A stretch of 64,000 nt of DNA from Roseomonas sp. CECT 9278 (GCF_918698155.1 NZ_CAKKLX010000014.1:1-64000), one strand, 5' to 3'; counted from the first letter of the stretch, positions 9,601-18,138 are shown. A program made the numbers and translations. The notes: generated by a model not told the origin, from the letters alone.

Positions 9601-12451
9601 CCTCACCGACGACGTCCTTGGCTTGAACTGGCTGTCCTACGCCGCCGACACCGCGGGCGTCTTCGTCGACCTGGACAACCGCATCGTGGCGGGGGGCGAC
9701 GCGGAGGGCGATCTCATCCTGGATGAGCAGCGCTTCAAGGGCCTGATCGGTGGCAGCGGGAACGACACGCTGGAGGGCGACGATTCGCTCAGCGGCGACG
9801 CCATCCTGGGCGGCGGGGGCGACGACAGAATCCGCACCGGGTCCGGCATCGGCGACAGCCTGTCCGGGGAGGCGGGCAACGACACGCTCGCGCAGTTCGG
9901 CTTTACCGCCGGCGGCGGCTTCCTCGACGGCGGCGACGACAATGACAGCCTGTTTTCGAGCGCCTCCGCGAACAACCTCGGCAGCACCCTGCTGGGTGGC
10001 GCCGGCGACGACACGCTGTCGGATTCCGCCGAGTTCACCGGCACCCTCCTCGATGGCGGCGCCGACAACGACCTTCTGCTCACGACAGGCCTGGCCGCCA
10101 GCACCCTGCTCGGCGGGGAAGGCGACGACACGCTGTCCGGCAATGGCGGCCAGAACCTCCTGCGCGGTGGGACGGGCAACGACAGCCTCGATGGCGGCGA
10201 CGACGCCGACCTGCTCGATGGCGGCGAGGATGCCGACCTGCTGCGCGGCGGCGCGGGCGACGACATGCTGCAGGGCGGAACGGGCAACGACACGCTGGAG
10301 GGCGGCGCGGGCGCGGATACGCTCGGCGGCGGCGGCGGGATCGACTGGCTGTCCTATGCCTCGGCCACGATCGGCGTGACGGCGAGCATCGGCTCTCCCG
10401 GCGTTGGTGGCGGCCTCGGCGGCGATGCGCAGGGCGATGCCTTCAGCGCGAGCGATTTCCGCGGGCTGATCGGCGGCACCGGCGCGGACCGGCTGTTCGC
10501 CGAGGGCACCAGGGGCAGCGAAACGATCCTGGGCGGGGAGGGCAGCGACACGCTGTCGGACTTCTCCGCCGGATCGCACCTCGATGGCGGCCTCGACAGC
10601 GACTTCCTCGTCTCGGTGAACAGCAACAGCACGCTGCTGGGCGGCGAGGGCGCCGACACGATCGGTGCCTATGGCGGCCCGAACAGTGTGCTGGGCGGCG
10701 GCGGCGGCGACAGCATCCTGGCCGGCGCCGCGGGCGCGACGGTGGATGGCGGCGCCGGCAATGACAGCATCGTGGATACCATCGGCGGTTCGCTGCTCGA
10801 TGGCGGGGCCGACGACGACATCCTGGTGGTGGCGGCCGGCAGCAGCACGCTGCGCGGCGGGCAGGGCAACGACACGCTCGATGCCACCCCGGCCGGTGGC
10901 TCCAGCCTGTCCGGCGGCAACGACGCCGACAGCCTGGTGGGCGGCACGGGCGCCGACACGCTGGATGGCGGCGCGGGCATCGACCGCCTGGTCGGCGGCG
11001 ACGACGACGACCGCTACATCCTCACCCCCGGCGACGTGGTGGTCGAGGCGGTGGGCGGGGGCATCGACACGGCGGTGACCGGCATCCTCACCCTCGCCAT
11101 GGCCGCCAACCTCGACGTGCTGGTGGCGCTGGGCAACGGCGCGCGGCGCTTCACCGGCAATGGGCTGGACAACACCATCTCCGGCGCCGGCGGCGCCGAC
11201 ACGATCGCGGGCGGCAACGGCAACGATTCCATCGTCGGCGGCCTCGGCGCCGACAGCCTGGTCGGTGGCGCCGGCAACGACACCATGGTGGTGGACAATG
11301 CCGGCGACCTGGTGGTCGAGGCGCTGAACGGCGGCACCGACAGCGTGCGGACCACGCTGCAGACCTACACCCTCGGCGCGCATGTCGAGAACCTCGTCGC
11401 GACCAACGCCATCGCGCATCTGCTGATCGGCAATGCGCTCGGCAACGCCATCACCGGCAGCAACGCCGCCGACACGCTGCTGGGCGAAGGCGGCGACGAC
11501 ACGCTGGCCGGTGGGGTGGGCATCGACGGGCTGATCGGTGGGGCGGACAACGACACCTACATCGTGGACACGATCGGCGACGTGGTGATCGAGGACCTGA
11601 ACCAGGGCATCGACACCGTGCGCACCGGGCTGGCCAGCCATACCCTGGCCTTGAACGTCGAGAACCTGGTGGCGACGAACGGCATCGCCCATGCCTTCAC
11701 CGGCAACGGGCTGGCCAATGCCATCACCGGCGGCATCGGCGCCGATACGCTGTCGGGCGGCGTGGGGGCGGATACGCTGACCGGCGGGGCGGGCATCGAT
11801 CGGCTGGAAGGCGGCTTCGACAGCGACCTGTACGTGATCACCGCCGGCGACATCGTGGTGGAAGGCCTGAACAAGGGCCAGGACACCGTCATCGCGAGCG
11901 ACGGCACGGCGGTGCTGCTGGCCGGCAATGTCGAGGTGCTGGTGATGTCCGGCACCACGCTGGTGACCGGCACCGGCAATGGCATCGCCAATACCATCCT
12001 GGGCAATGCGCTGGGCAATCTGCTGAGCGGGCTGGTCGGCGACGATTCGCTCTCCGGCGGCAATGGCGCCGATACGCTGGTGGGTGGCGCGGGCGCCGAT
12101 ACGCTGTCGGGCGGCATCGGCGCCGACCGCTTCCGCATCGCGCTGGCGGCCGACAGTTCGCCGATCGCCACCGACGCCCTGGTGGATTTCACCTTCACCG
12201 CCGGCGACCGCATCGACCTGTCCTTCATCGATGCCAATACCCTGGCGGCGAATGACCAGGCCTTCGCCTATATCGGCGGTGCCGCCTTCAGCGGCGGCGG
12301 CGCGCTCAGCGCCGGGCAGCTGCGCGTGACGCTGACATCGCCGGGCCAGTGGCGCGCGCAGGGCGACACCAACGGCGATGGCGCGGCGGACCTGCAGATC
12401 GACATCACCAGCGCGACCGGCCCGGGTGCGGGGGGGTGGTTCATCCTGTAG
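6659..12451 (+). CDS. Giant RTX calcium-binding repeat protein (1930 aa)
   Basis: A 1930-residue protein composed almost entirely of GGxGxDxLx calcium-binding repeats. A sub-module of the form IDWLSYAxDxxGVxVDL ... GGDAxGD ... GLIGGSGNDTL recurs near residues 574, 755, 989 and 1227, with two shorter variants (FDIASYEG near 383, FDIAAYSG near 483). Residues about 1440-1800 hold several DRYxxxxGDVVVE modules ending in GNGLDN-type turns. The last about 90 residues (FIDANTLAANDQAFAYIG ... GDTNGDGAADLQIDI) are homologous to the end of the upstream RTX protein and to serralysin C-termini, the expected type I secretion signal. No enzyme domain, signal peptide or exporter gene is seen. Probably an extracellular or surface Ca2+-stabilised protein; function inferred. 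Confidence 0.9.
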   Translation: MATITGGNADETITGGFASPGVTGGTPGAAADSISAFGGADSVRGEGGNDTIDGGTGTDRLDGGNDNDRLTGGDGNDTLAGGGGNDTFVWNAGDDNDVLQGDAGTDTLLFNGANAAEVFTLSAQGGGALLQRNVGAAAVTLGMVEQVTLGARGGADAITLGDLAGSGVQAVRIDLAGSAAGSDGAADLVNLTGSDAVQQVQLFNDPGGVVVGGLAATVTVVNADSAIDTLVISTQGGDDSINAGPVSGRMRLTLDAGAGNDTVVGSQGADAIIGGADNDDLRGNAGADTILGGTGADTLDGGEGDDSLVGGDDSDLFSGGSDNDTLDGGAAFDDLFGGDGDDLLRGGGTGIVFGLDDQLFGEIGNDTLVGGNNADRLDGGDDFDIASYEGTTAVTVALDGSLTATGDAVGDELVSVEGLFGSGANDLLGGDGGDNLIDGTLDLPINPGVPGTPGLGNDTLLGFGGNDTLFSGYGADSLDGGEGFDIAAYSGATGGVFISLDGSILADRAGVGDTLVGIEGLVGSNTTVGDLLVGDANANLLDGQAGNDTLRGQAGNDTLVGGAGADVLGDDTIGFNWLSYATDTAGVNVDLFSRSLSGGDAAGDVITTAQSFRGLIGGAGNDTLQGDDSLNGDRILGGGGDDSIRISSSFDDSLWGEAGNDTLVYTGNGPAFLDGGADNDLLSTDASFGNSTTLLGGEGNDTLSATEGSADSMDGGADNDLLRGGFGLDVLRGGTGDDTLEGGAEADTIDGGGGIDWLSYAGDMVGVDIDLQTNLAVGGDAQGDSIVGAGFSGLIGGSGNDTLVGRDNAADTVLGGGGNDSLFALGAGDEVMDGGEGDDTLVGGDENDSLLGGDGSDSILGGFGNDTIDLRAADNARETVDGGANDDLIILGTSIHTVQGGTGVDTVDATFFADNYLLDLQTGTTNFGESILGIEVYISGDGADTILGSSSANLIFGGAGDDSLEGRAGDDTLEGGAGADILTDDVLGLNWLSYAADTAGVFVDLDNRIVAGGDAEGDLILDEQRFKGLIGGSGNDTLEGDDSLSGDAILGGGGDDRIRTGSGIGDSLSGEAGNDTLAQFGFTAGGGFLDGGDDNDSLFSSASANNLGSTLLGGAGDDTLSDSAEFTGTLLDGGADNDLLLTTGLAASTLLGGEGDDTLSGNGGQNLLRGGTGNDSLDGGDDADLLDGGEDADLLRGGAGDDMLQGGTGNDTLEGGAGADTLGGGGGIDWLSYASATIGVTASIGSPGVGGGLGGDAQGDAFSASDFRGLIGGTGADRLFAEGTRGSETILGGEGSDTLSDFSAGSHLDGGLDSDFLVSVNSNSTLLGGEGADTIGAYGGPNSVLGGGGGDSILAGAAGATVDGGAGNDSIVDTIGGSLLDGGADDDILVVAAGSSTLRGGQGNDTLDATPAGGSSLSGGNDADSLVGGTGADTLDGGAGIDRLVGGDDDDRYILTPGDVVVEAVGGGIDTAVTGILTLAMAANLDVLVALGNGARRFTGNGLDNTISGAGGADTIAGGNGNDSIVGGLGADSLVGGAGNDTMVVDNAGDLVVEALNGGTDSVRTTLQTYTLGAHVENLVATNAIAHLLIGNALGNAITGSNAADTLLGEGGDDTLAGGVGIDGLIGGADNDTYIVDTIGDVVIEDLNQGIDTVRTGLASHTLALNVENLVATNGIAHAFTGNGLANAITGGIGADTLSGGVGADTLTGGAGIDRLEGGFDSDLYVITAGDIVVEGLNKGQDTVIASDGTAVLLAGNVEVLVMSGTTLVTGTGNGIANTILGNALGNLLSGLVGDDSLSGGNGADTLVGGAGADTLSGGIGADRFRIALAADSSPIATDALVDFTFTAGDRIDLSFIDANTLAANDQAFAYIGGAAFSGGGALSAGQLRVTLTSPGQWRAQGDTNGDGAADLQIDITSATGPGAGGWFIL

Positions 12452-12513
12452 CGCGGCTTGTGCGCGGCGGCGCTGCCTGCGAGCATCGCCGCTGCTGCCG
12501 AGGATCACCGCCC

Positions 12514-13482
12514 ATGGCCCACGTCGCGCGCCGCGCGCTGCTTGCGACATCCTCGCTCTTGGCGGCGCCCGCCCTGGCGCAGGGCGGCTTCCCCGATCGG
12601 CCGATCCGCCTGTTCATCCCCTGGCCGCCCGGCGCCTCGGCCGATGTGTTCCTGCGCGCCATCGCGGATGCCGCGGGGCGCCGGCTCGGCCAGCCGGTGG
12701 TGCCGGAGAACCGGCCCGGCGCCTCCGGCACGCTGGGTGCGGCGGCGCTGAAGGATGCCCGGCCGGATGGCTACACGCTGGCGCAGCTGTTCAGCGGCGT
12801 GCATCGCTTCATGCTGTCGGCCGACCGCCCGACCTTCAATTCCCTGGCCGACTTCACCTGGATCGTGCAGCTCAGCGGATCGGCGCATGGCATCGTGGTG
12901 AACGCCGACAGCCCGTGGCGCAGCCTGGACGACGTGCTGGCCGCCGCGCGCGCCGCGCCGGGGCGGCTGACCTATGGCACGCTGGGGCCGACCTCCGTGC
13001 AGCACATGACGATGCTGGACATCATGCAGCGCGCCGGCGTGGAGCTGACCCACGTGCCCTATCGCGGCGGCGGGGAGCTGACCACCGCGCTGCTGTCCAG
13101 GCAGGTGGACCTGGTGGCGGATGCCTCCGGCTGGGCGCCGCTGGTGGCCGATGGCCGCTTCCGCCTGCTGGTGGTCTGGGGTGCGGCGCGCATGCCGCGC
13201 TTCCCGGATGCGCCGACACTGCGCGAGGCCGGCATCGATGTCGTGGTGGACAGCCCCTATGGCATCGGCGGTCCGCGCGGGATGGACCCCGCCGTGGTGG
13301 CCCGCCTGCACGACGCCTTCCACGATGCGCTGGACGAGGATGCGGTGAAGCTGGTGATGCAGCGCTTCAACATGCCGCGCCTGTACCTCGACCATGCCGC
13401 GTTCGAGGCAGCGCAGCCTGCCTCCCTCGAAGCCGAGCGCGCCGGGTTGCGGCGTGCCGGGCTGCTGCCCGCCGGGCGCTGA
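12514..13482 (+). CDS. Bug/TctC-family receptor next to tcuAB
   Basis: A 322-residue Bug-family periplasmic receptor with an Arg-containing signal peptide (HVARRALLATSS..., cleavage after ALAQ) and the family loops FIPWPPGASADVFLR and GQPVVPENRPGASGT. It starts only 63 bp after the large RTX gene and is followed by a NIPSNAP gene, an FCD regulator and tcuAB, so it is the likely receptor for the tricarballylate-like substrate oxidised by TcuAB. No TctAB membrane genes accompany it. The link to tricarballylate is inferred from neighbours only. Confidence 0.92.
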   Translation: MAHVARRALLATSSLLAAPALAQGGFPDRPIRLFIPWPPGASADVFLRAIADAAGRRLGQPVVPENRPGASGTLGAAALKDARPDGYTLAQLFSGVHRFMLSADRPTFNSLADFTWIVQLSGSAHGIVVNADSPWRSLDDVLAAARAAPGRLTYGTLGPTSVQHMTMLDIMQRAGVELTHVPYRGGGELTTALLSRQVDLVADASGWAPLVADGRFRLLVVWGAARMPRFPDAPTLREAGIDVVVDSPYGIGGPRGMDPAVVARLHDAFHDALDEDAVKLVMQRFNMPRLYLDHAAFEAAQPASLEAERAGLRRAGLLPAGR

Positions 13483-13509
13483 ACGAACAACCAGGAAGGA
13501 AACCCCCGC

Positions 13510-13836
13510 ATGCTGCACGAACTGCGCATCTACCGCTGCCTGCCCGGCCGGCTGCCGGCGCTGCTGAACCGCTTCGCGCACACCACCCTGCCGATCTGGC
13601 AGCGCCACGGCATCCGCCAGGCCGGCTTCTGGACCACGGTGATCGGCGAATCCAACCTCGACCTGCACTACCTGCTGGCCTGGGAGTCGCTGGCCGAGCG
13701 CGAGACCAAGTGGACCGCCTTCCAGGCCGACCCCGAATGGATCGCCAAGCGCGCCGAGAGCGAGGCCGACGGCCCGATCCTGGCCAATGTCAGCAGCGCG
13801 ATCCTGCAGCCGACGGCGTTTTCCTCGGTGAAGTAG
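13510..13836 (+). CDS. NIPSNAP-family protein
   Basis: A 108-residue single-domain ferredoxin-like (dimeric alpha/beta barrel) protein of the NIPSNAP family, recognised by the opening ELRIYRCLPGRLPALLNRF and by the WESLAERETKWTAFQADPEW core. Members are often encoded beside transporter and catabolic genes in proteobacteria, but their activity is not established. It lies 27 bp after the Bug receptor gene and is probably co-transcribed. A paralogue of the same length lies at 48750-49076, also after a solute-binding protein gene. Confidence 0.88.
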   Translation: MLHELRIYRCLPGRLPALLNRFAHTTLPIWQRHGIRQAGFWTTVIGESNLDLHYLLAWESLAERETKWTAFQADPEWIAKRAESEADGPILANVSSAILQPTAFSSVK

Positions 13837-13850
13837 GGCGCGCCGGCCGG

Positions 13851-14525
13851 TCAGCCCGGCGTGGCGCGCGGCACGCCCAGCGTGCCCACCATCCAGGCCA
13901 GGCGGTGCTTCTGCGCCGCGCGGGCATGGGCGCGCGCGGCGGCCTCGGCGGCATCGCCGTCGCGCCGGCCGATGGCCTTGAGGATGGCGCGGTGTTCGGC
14001 ATGCGCCGCCTTGGCGCGGCCATCGCGCGTCAGCAGGGATGGCAGCAGCGACATGGTGGCGGCGAGCTGCTCCAGGCTGCGCAGCAGATAGCGGTTGTGC
14101 GCGGCCAGATAGAGCAGCCCGTGCAGGCGCTGGTTCACCGCGGCCAGCGCGGCGGCATCGCCGAAGGCGGCGGGTTCGCCCGCGACGATCTCGGCCATCG
14201 CGGCAAGTTCCGTCTCGCTGGCGTGCTGCGCCGCCAGGCGCGCGGCGGCACCTTCCAGCACCTCGCGCATCACATAGAGCTCGACCACCTGCTGGTGGTC
14301 CGGGCGCGTGACGGTCAGGCCGCGGCGCGCCTCGTGGGTCAGCAGCCCCTCGGCCTCCAGCCGCGCGATGGCCTGGCGGACCGGCGTGCGGGAGACGCCG
14401 AAGCGCGCCGCGAGATCGACCTCGGTGAGGCGTTCGCCGGGGGCCAGCGAGCCGTCGCGGATCGCCGCGCGGATGCGCGCATAGGCTGCTTCGCCCAGGT
14501 CGCGCGAGGGGGTGGAGCCATCCAT
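13851..14525 (-). CDS. GntR-family regulator, FCD (FadR-type) subfamily
   Basis: A 224-residue repressor-type regulator: winged helix-turn-helix at about 10-75 (LAARFGVSRTPVRQAIARLE is diagnostic) and an all-helical FCD ligand domain at about 85-215 that usually binds a carboxylate together with a metal. It is convergent with the NIPSNAP gene and divergent from tcuA. An operator-like palindrome lies between its start and tcuA. It is therefore the probable regulator of this organic-acid locus, in place of the LysR-type TcuR known from Salmonella. Effector identity is inference. Confidence 0.92.
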   Translation of the reverse strand: MDGSTPSRDLGEAAYARIRAAIRDGSLAPGERLTEVDLAARFGVSRTPVRQAIARLEAEGLLTHEARRGLTVTRPDHQQVVELYVMREVLEGAAARLAAQHASETELAAMAEIVAGEPAAFGDAAALAAVNQRLHGLLYLAAHNRYLLRSLEQLAATMSLLPSLLTRDGRAKAAHAEHRAILKAIGRRDGDAAEAAARAHARAAQKHRLAWMVGTLGVPRATPG

Positions 14526-14545
14526 GGCGCGGTTCTACCACGCCC

Positions 14546-14573
14546 TGGACATGCCTGGATACATCTGTATACA
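14546..14573 (+). promoter_or_regulatory. tcuA promoter overlapped by palindromic GntR-type operator
   Basis: TGGACA (14546-14551), 16 bp, then TATACA (14568-14573) makes a good sigma70-type promoter reading toward tcuA, about 28 bp before the start codon. The inverted repeat TGGATACA-TC-TGTATACA at 14556-14573 covers the spacer and -10; its right arm TGTATACA is itself palindromic and resembles sites of FCD-type GntR repressors. Binding there would block RNA polymerase. Confidence 0.65.
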
Positions 14574-14600
14574 CGTGGGCGAACGGGAGGACGCGCCGCC

Positions 14601-15998
14601 ATGGCCGACCTGAGCCAGACCTTCGACGTGCTGATCGCCGGCGGCGGCAATGCCGCGCTGTGTGCCGCGATCACCGCGCGCCGCGCCGGTGCCTCGGTCG
14701 TGGTGGCCGAGCACGCGCCGCGGCCGATGCGCGGCGGCAATTCGCGCCACACGCGCAACGTGCGATCCCTGCACGCCGCGCCGACCGATGTGCTGACCGA
14801 CAGCTACCTCGAGGACGAATACTGGGACGACCTGTTGCGCGTCACCGCCGGCAAGACCAACGAACACCTGGCGCGCGTGTGCATCCGCGCCAGCGCCGAG
14901 GCGCCGCGCTTCCTGCAATCCTGCGGCGTGGTGTTCCAGCCCTCGTTGTCCGGCACGCTGTCGCTCAGCCGCACCAACGCCTTCTTCCTCGGCGGCGGCA
15001 AGGCGCTGATCAATGCGCTGTACCGCACGGCGGAGGCGCTGGGCGTCACCATCCTGTACGACACCGAGGTGCAGCACATCGAGGTGCAGGACGGCTTCGC
15101 GACCGAGGCGATCGTCTCCCACCGCGGCTTCCCCGCGACCATCAGGTTCAAGGCCTTCATCGCTTCCGCCGGCGGCTTCCAGGCCAACCGCGAATGGCTG
15201 CGGCAATACTGGGGCGACGCCGCCGACAATTTCCAGATCCGCGGCACGCCCTACGCACAGGGCCGCATCCTGAAGGACCTGCTGGCGCAGGGCGTGCAGG
15301 AAGTGGGCGACCCGACGCAGTTCCACGCCGTGGCCAACGACGCGCGCGCGCCGATGGAAGATGGCGGCCTGGCCATGCGGCTCGACTGCGTGCCGTTCTC
15401 GGTCGTGGTGAACCGCGACGTTGAACGCTTCTACGACGAGGGCGAGGATGTCTGGCCCAAGCGCTACGCCATCTGGGGCCGGCTGATCGCGCAGCAGCCC
15501 GGCCAGGTCGCCTTCGCGATCAATGACGTGAAGGCGCAGCACAACTACCTGCCGCCGGTCTTCAAGCCGTATGAGGCGAACACCATCGCCGAACTCGCCG
15601 GCATGATCGGGCTGGATGCAGCGAAGCTGGAAAAGGTGGTGGCCGACTACAACGCGGCCGTGCAGCCGGGCACCTTCAAGGCGCAGTCGCTGGACGATTG
15701 CCGCACCGAGGGCCTGGCGCCGCCGAAGTCCCACTGGGCGCGGCGCATCGACACGCCGCCCTACTACTGCCACCCGCTGCGCCCGGGCATCACCTTCACC
15801 TTCCTGTCGGTGAAGGTGAACGAACAGGCGCGCGTGCTGATGGCCGACGGCAAGCCCTCGGCGAACATGTTCGCCTCCGGCGAGATCATGTCCGGCAATA
15901 TCCTCGGCCAGGGCTACCTGGCGGGCTTCGGCATGGCGATCGGCACGGTGTTCGGCCGCATCGCCGGGGCCGAGGCCGCGAAGCTGGTAAGGAACTGA
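14601..15998 (+). CDS. tcuA: FAD-dependent tricarballylate dehydrogenase TcuA
   Basis: A 465-residue flavoprotein close to the length of Salmonella TcuA. The N-terminal dinucleotide fold (VLIAGGGNAALCAAITARRAG, about 10-30) binds FAD, and the GGNSRHTRNVR segment and the closing GEIMSGNILGQGYLAGFGM resemble the fumarate reductase/TcuA flavoprotein family. It would oxidise tricarballylate to cis-aconitate at the inner face of the membrane and pass electrons to TcuB. The downstream tcuB starts 4 bp after its stop, so the two are co-translated. GGGAGG precedes the start. Another tricarboxylate-like substrate is possible. Confidence 0.9.
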   Translation: MADLSQTFDVLIAGGGNAALCAAITARRAGASVVVAEHAPRPMRGGNSRHTRNVRSLHAAPTDVLTDSYLEDEYWDDLLRVTAGKTNEHLARVCIRASAEAPRFLQSCGVVFQPSLSGTLSLSRTNAFFLGGGKALINALYRTAEALGVTILYDTEVQHIEVQDGFATEAIVSHRGFPATIRFKAFIASAGGFQANREWLRQYWGDAADNFQIRGTPYAQGRILKDLLAQGVQEVGDPTQFHAVANDARAPMEDGGLAMRLDCVPFSVVVNRDVERFYDEGEDVWPKRYAIWGRLIAQQPGQVAFAINDVKAQHNYLPPVFKPYEANTIAELAGMIGLDAAKLEKVVADYNAAVQPGTFKAQSLDDCRTEGLAPPKSHWARRIDTPPYYCHPLRPGITFTFLSVKVNEQARVLMADGKPSANMFASGEIMSGNILGQGYLAGFGMAIGTVFGRIAGAEAAKLVRN

Positions 15999-16002
15999 CG
16001 CG

Positions 16003-17121
16003 ATGGCCCAGGAATCCGAGACCATCGCCGACGCCCGGCGCTTCATGGATGTCTGCAATGCCTGCCGGTATTGCGAATCCTACTGCGCCGTCTTCCCCGC
16101 CATGACCATGCGGCGGTCGTTTTCCGAGGGCGACCTCACGCACCTCGCGAACCTCTGTCATGGCTGCAAGGGCTGCTACCACGCCTGCCAATACGCGCCG
16201 CCGCATGCCTTCGGCATCAACCTGCCCGCGACCTTCGCCGAGATCCGCCAGGACTCCTACGCGCAGCACGCCTGGCCCGCGCCGCTCGGCCGCGCCTTCG
16301 AACGCAACGGCACGGTGGTGTCGCTGCTGGGCGCGCTCGGCGTCACGCTGGCGCTGGTGCTGACGGTGGCGCTGCAGGACCCGGCGGTGCTGTGGTCGGC
16401 GCAGCGTGGCGTCGGTGCCTTCTTCCGCGTCATCCCGCATTGGCTGATGATCCTGCTGGGCGTCGGCACCTTCGGCTTCGGCGTGCTGGCCATGGTGATG
16501 GGCGCGCGCAACTACCTGCGCGCCACCGGCGGCCTGGGTGGCGGCGGCGGCCTGCGCCCAGCCGCCGAGGCCGCGCACGACATCGCCACCATGCGCAACC
16601 TCGGCGGCGGCGGCCATGGCTGCAACGACCTGGATGAGGGCTTCTCGACGCGTCGCCGCTGGCTGCACCAGGCGCTGATGTATGGCTTCCTGCTGTGCTT
16701 CGCGGCCACCAGCACGGGCACGATCTACCACTACGTCTTCGGCTGGTATTCGCCGCATGCCTTCCTGTCGCTGCCGGTGCAGTTCGGCACCTGGGGCGGC
16801 GTTCTGATGATGATCGGCGCGGCGGGGCTGATGCAGGTCAAGATCGTCACCGATCCCGGCCCGGTGTCCCGTCGCGTGCTGGGCGGCGAATTCGCCATGC
16901 TGGCGATGCTGTTCCTGATCGCCGCGACCGGCCTGCTGCTGCTGGTGGTGCGCCATACCGGCGCCATGGGCATCATGCTGGCCCTGCATCTCGGCCTGGT
17001 CTTCGCCTTCTTCGTGATGATGCCGTATTCGAAGATGGTGCATGGCGTGTATCGCGGCATCGCGCTGTTGCGTCATGCGCGCGAGAAGCGCGTGCTGAAG
17101 CCCTCCGCCGGCGGCGGCTGA
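16003..17121 (+). CDS. tcuB: Tricarballylate utilisation electron-transfer protein TcuB
   Basis: A 372-residue membrane iron-sulfur/haem protein. Two cysteine clusters, C18xxC21xxC24xxxC28 and C52xxC55xxC58xxxC62, each fit a [4Fe-4S] centre. The rest holds about six hydrophobic helices, starting near residue 105, with conserved histidines that could ligate haem. It accepts electrons from reduced TcuA and passes them to the quinone pool. Position directly after tcuA and the whole-length match to TcuB make the assignment firm. Confidence 0.92.
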   Translation: MAQESETIADARRFMDVCNACRYCESYCAVFPAMTMRRSFSEGDLTHLANLCHGCKGCYHACQYAPPHAFGINLPATFAEIRQDSYAQHAWPAPLGRAFERNGTVVSLLGALGVTLALVLTVALQDPAVLWSAQRGVGAFFRVIPHWLMILLGVGTFGFGVLAMVMGARNYLRATGGLGGGGGLRPAAEAAHDIATMRNLGGGGHGCNDLDEGFSTRRRWLHQALMYGFLLCFAATSTGTIYHYVFGWYSPHAFLSLPVQFGTWGGVLMMIGAAGLMQVKIVTDPGPVSRRVLGGEFAMLAMLFLIAATGLLLLVVRHTGAMGIMLALHLGLVFAFFVMMPYSKMVHGVYRGIALLRHAREKRVLKPSAGGG

Positions 17122-17219
17122 CCGCGACCTTCTGCGGCCCGAGGCGCGGTCTCGGGCCGGGAGCGCTGGTGCGGGTCGCGTTGGCAGGCAGGCGCGCCCA
17201 CCAAGAACATCACATCCCC

Positions 17220-17349
17220 TCCTTCGGATCGTGCGGATGCACGATCCGGGAGCGCAAAGCGCGACCGCGCCCAGACCGCCAGCCGTGCGCGGTGCACCCG
17301 TGCAGGGCGCGCAAGCCAGGCACGCGGATGCGTGCGCCGGCGATTGAGG
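17220..17349 (-). repeat. Interspersed repeat, copy 1 (minus orientation), in the 317 bp gap after tcuB
   Basis: The gap 17122-17438 has no gene. Read on the minus strand, 17349-17220 starts with CCTCAATCGCCGG and ends with CCGCACGATCCGAAGGA, and the same ends and interior blocks (GCGCGCC, TCGCGC-TT-CGCTCCC) recur at 18139-18234 in the opposite orientation. Copy 1 also contains a 10 bp inverted repeat (17225-17234 with 17239-17248). It looks like a short non-coding element rather than chance similarity. Confidence 0.7.
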
Positions 17350-17438
17350 TCAAGAAAGCACTCACCTGAACCGTTTCATCGCCGGCCTGCCCGGGCGCGC
17401 GCATGGTCCGTTTGCCACCCGATCCAAGGCCGACCGAG

Positions 17439-18059
17439 ATGCGCAAGACCTTCGCCACCGCCGCCGCCCTCGCCACCCTGATGCTGGCCCCGCTGCCGCT
17501 CGCCGCGCAGGGTGTGAAGGGCGGGCAGGGCCAGGGCCCCGCGCTGTCCGCCGACGGCACCTGCACCGACGAACAGCGCACCACCATCCGCCGCGCCTTC
17601 GGCGATGCGCGCCAGATGACCAATGCCTCGATCGCGTCGCTCACGCTGGAGCCCGAGGCGATCCGCCCGCACCTGGCGCGCTTCTTCGGCACCAACCCGG
17701 CCGGTGCCATCGCCAAGAACTTCCGCGCCATCTCGCGCGGCCTGGACGAACGCGAGAACCGCGTCGCCTATGAATGCAACCACGCCCGCGCCTGCCGCGG
17801 CCCGACCTTCGCGTATGTCCGCTGGGGCGGTGGCGCGCGCGAGATCATGGGCTTCTGCCCGACCTTCTTCAGCGCCGGGCGCACAGGCCAGGACAGCCAG
17901 GGCGGTATCGTGGTGCATGAGATGAGCCACCTGGCGCTGGGTGCGCGCGACCACGCCTACCAGCCGCGCGGCGCCGAGGCCCTGGCGAAGGACGATCCGG
18001 CCGCGGCGCAGATGAACGCCGACAACTACGAATACTTCGCCGAGTTCCTGCCGCGCTGA
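17439..18059 (+). CDS. Secreted aspzincin (M35-like) metallopeptidase
   Basis: A 206-residue exported protein with a signal peptide (residues 1-23, LAAQ cleavage region) and a zinc-peptidase site: HEMSH gives His160, Glu161 and His164, and GARDHAY (168-174) supplies Asp171 as third ligand in the GTxDxxY-type motif of deuterolysin/Lys-specific metalloendopeptidases. Four cysteines (42, 113, 119, 140) could form disulfides. The start at 17439 places the signal peptide correctly; an ATG 36 bp upstream would add a proline-rich tail. The gene is isolated, closed by a strong terminator and bounded by inverted copies of a repeat. Substrate unknown. Confidence 0.82.
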   Translation: MRKTFATAAALATLMLAPLPLAAQGVKGGQGQGPALSADGTCTDEQRTTIRRAFGDARQMTNASIASLTLEPEAIRPHLARFFGTNPAGAIAKNFRAISRGLDERENRVAYECNHARACRGPTFAYVRWGGGAREIMGFCPTFFSAGRTGQDSQGGIVVHEMSHLALGARDHAYQPRGAEALAKDDPAAAQMNADNYEYFAEFLPR

Positions 18060-18084
18060 CAATGCCCCCCAGTCGGCAGTGAAG

Positions 18085-18132
18085 CCCCGCCGGACCCGCG
18101 CATTCTGCGCGGGTCCGGCGGGGAAGTTTTTT
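18085..18132 (+). terminator. Strong intrinsic terminator after the aspzincin gene
   Basis: A perfect 18 bp stem (18085-18102 with 18106-18123) with a 3 nt loop TTC is followed by AAG and six T residues (18127-18132). It lies 25 bp after the stop codon, so it ends the peptidase transcript. Confidence 0.93.
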
Positions 18133-18138
18133 GCGTGC

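Noticed and set aside
3452-12550. Very long open frames on the minus strand opposite the RTX genes (for example 3452-9004 and 9131-12550)
   Set aside because: They mirror the RTX repeat coding on the other strand, give low-complexity Ala/Val/Gln protein, and only 3452-4252 has recognisable homology.
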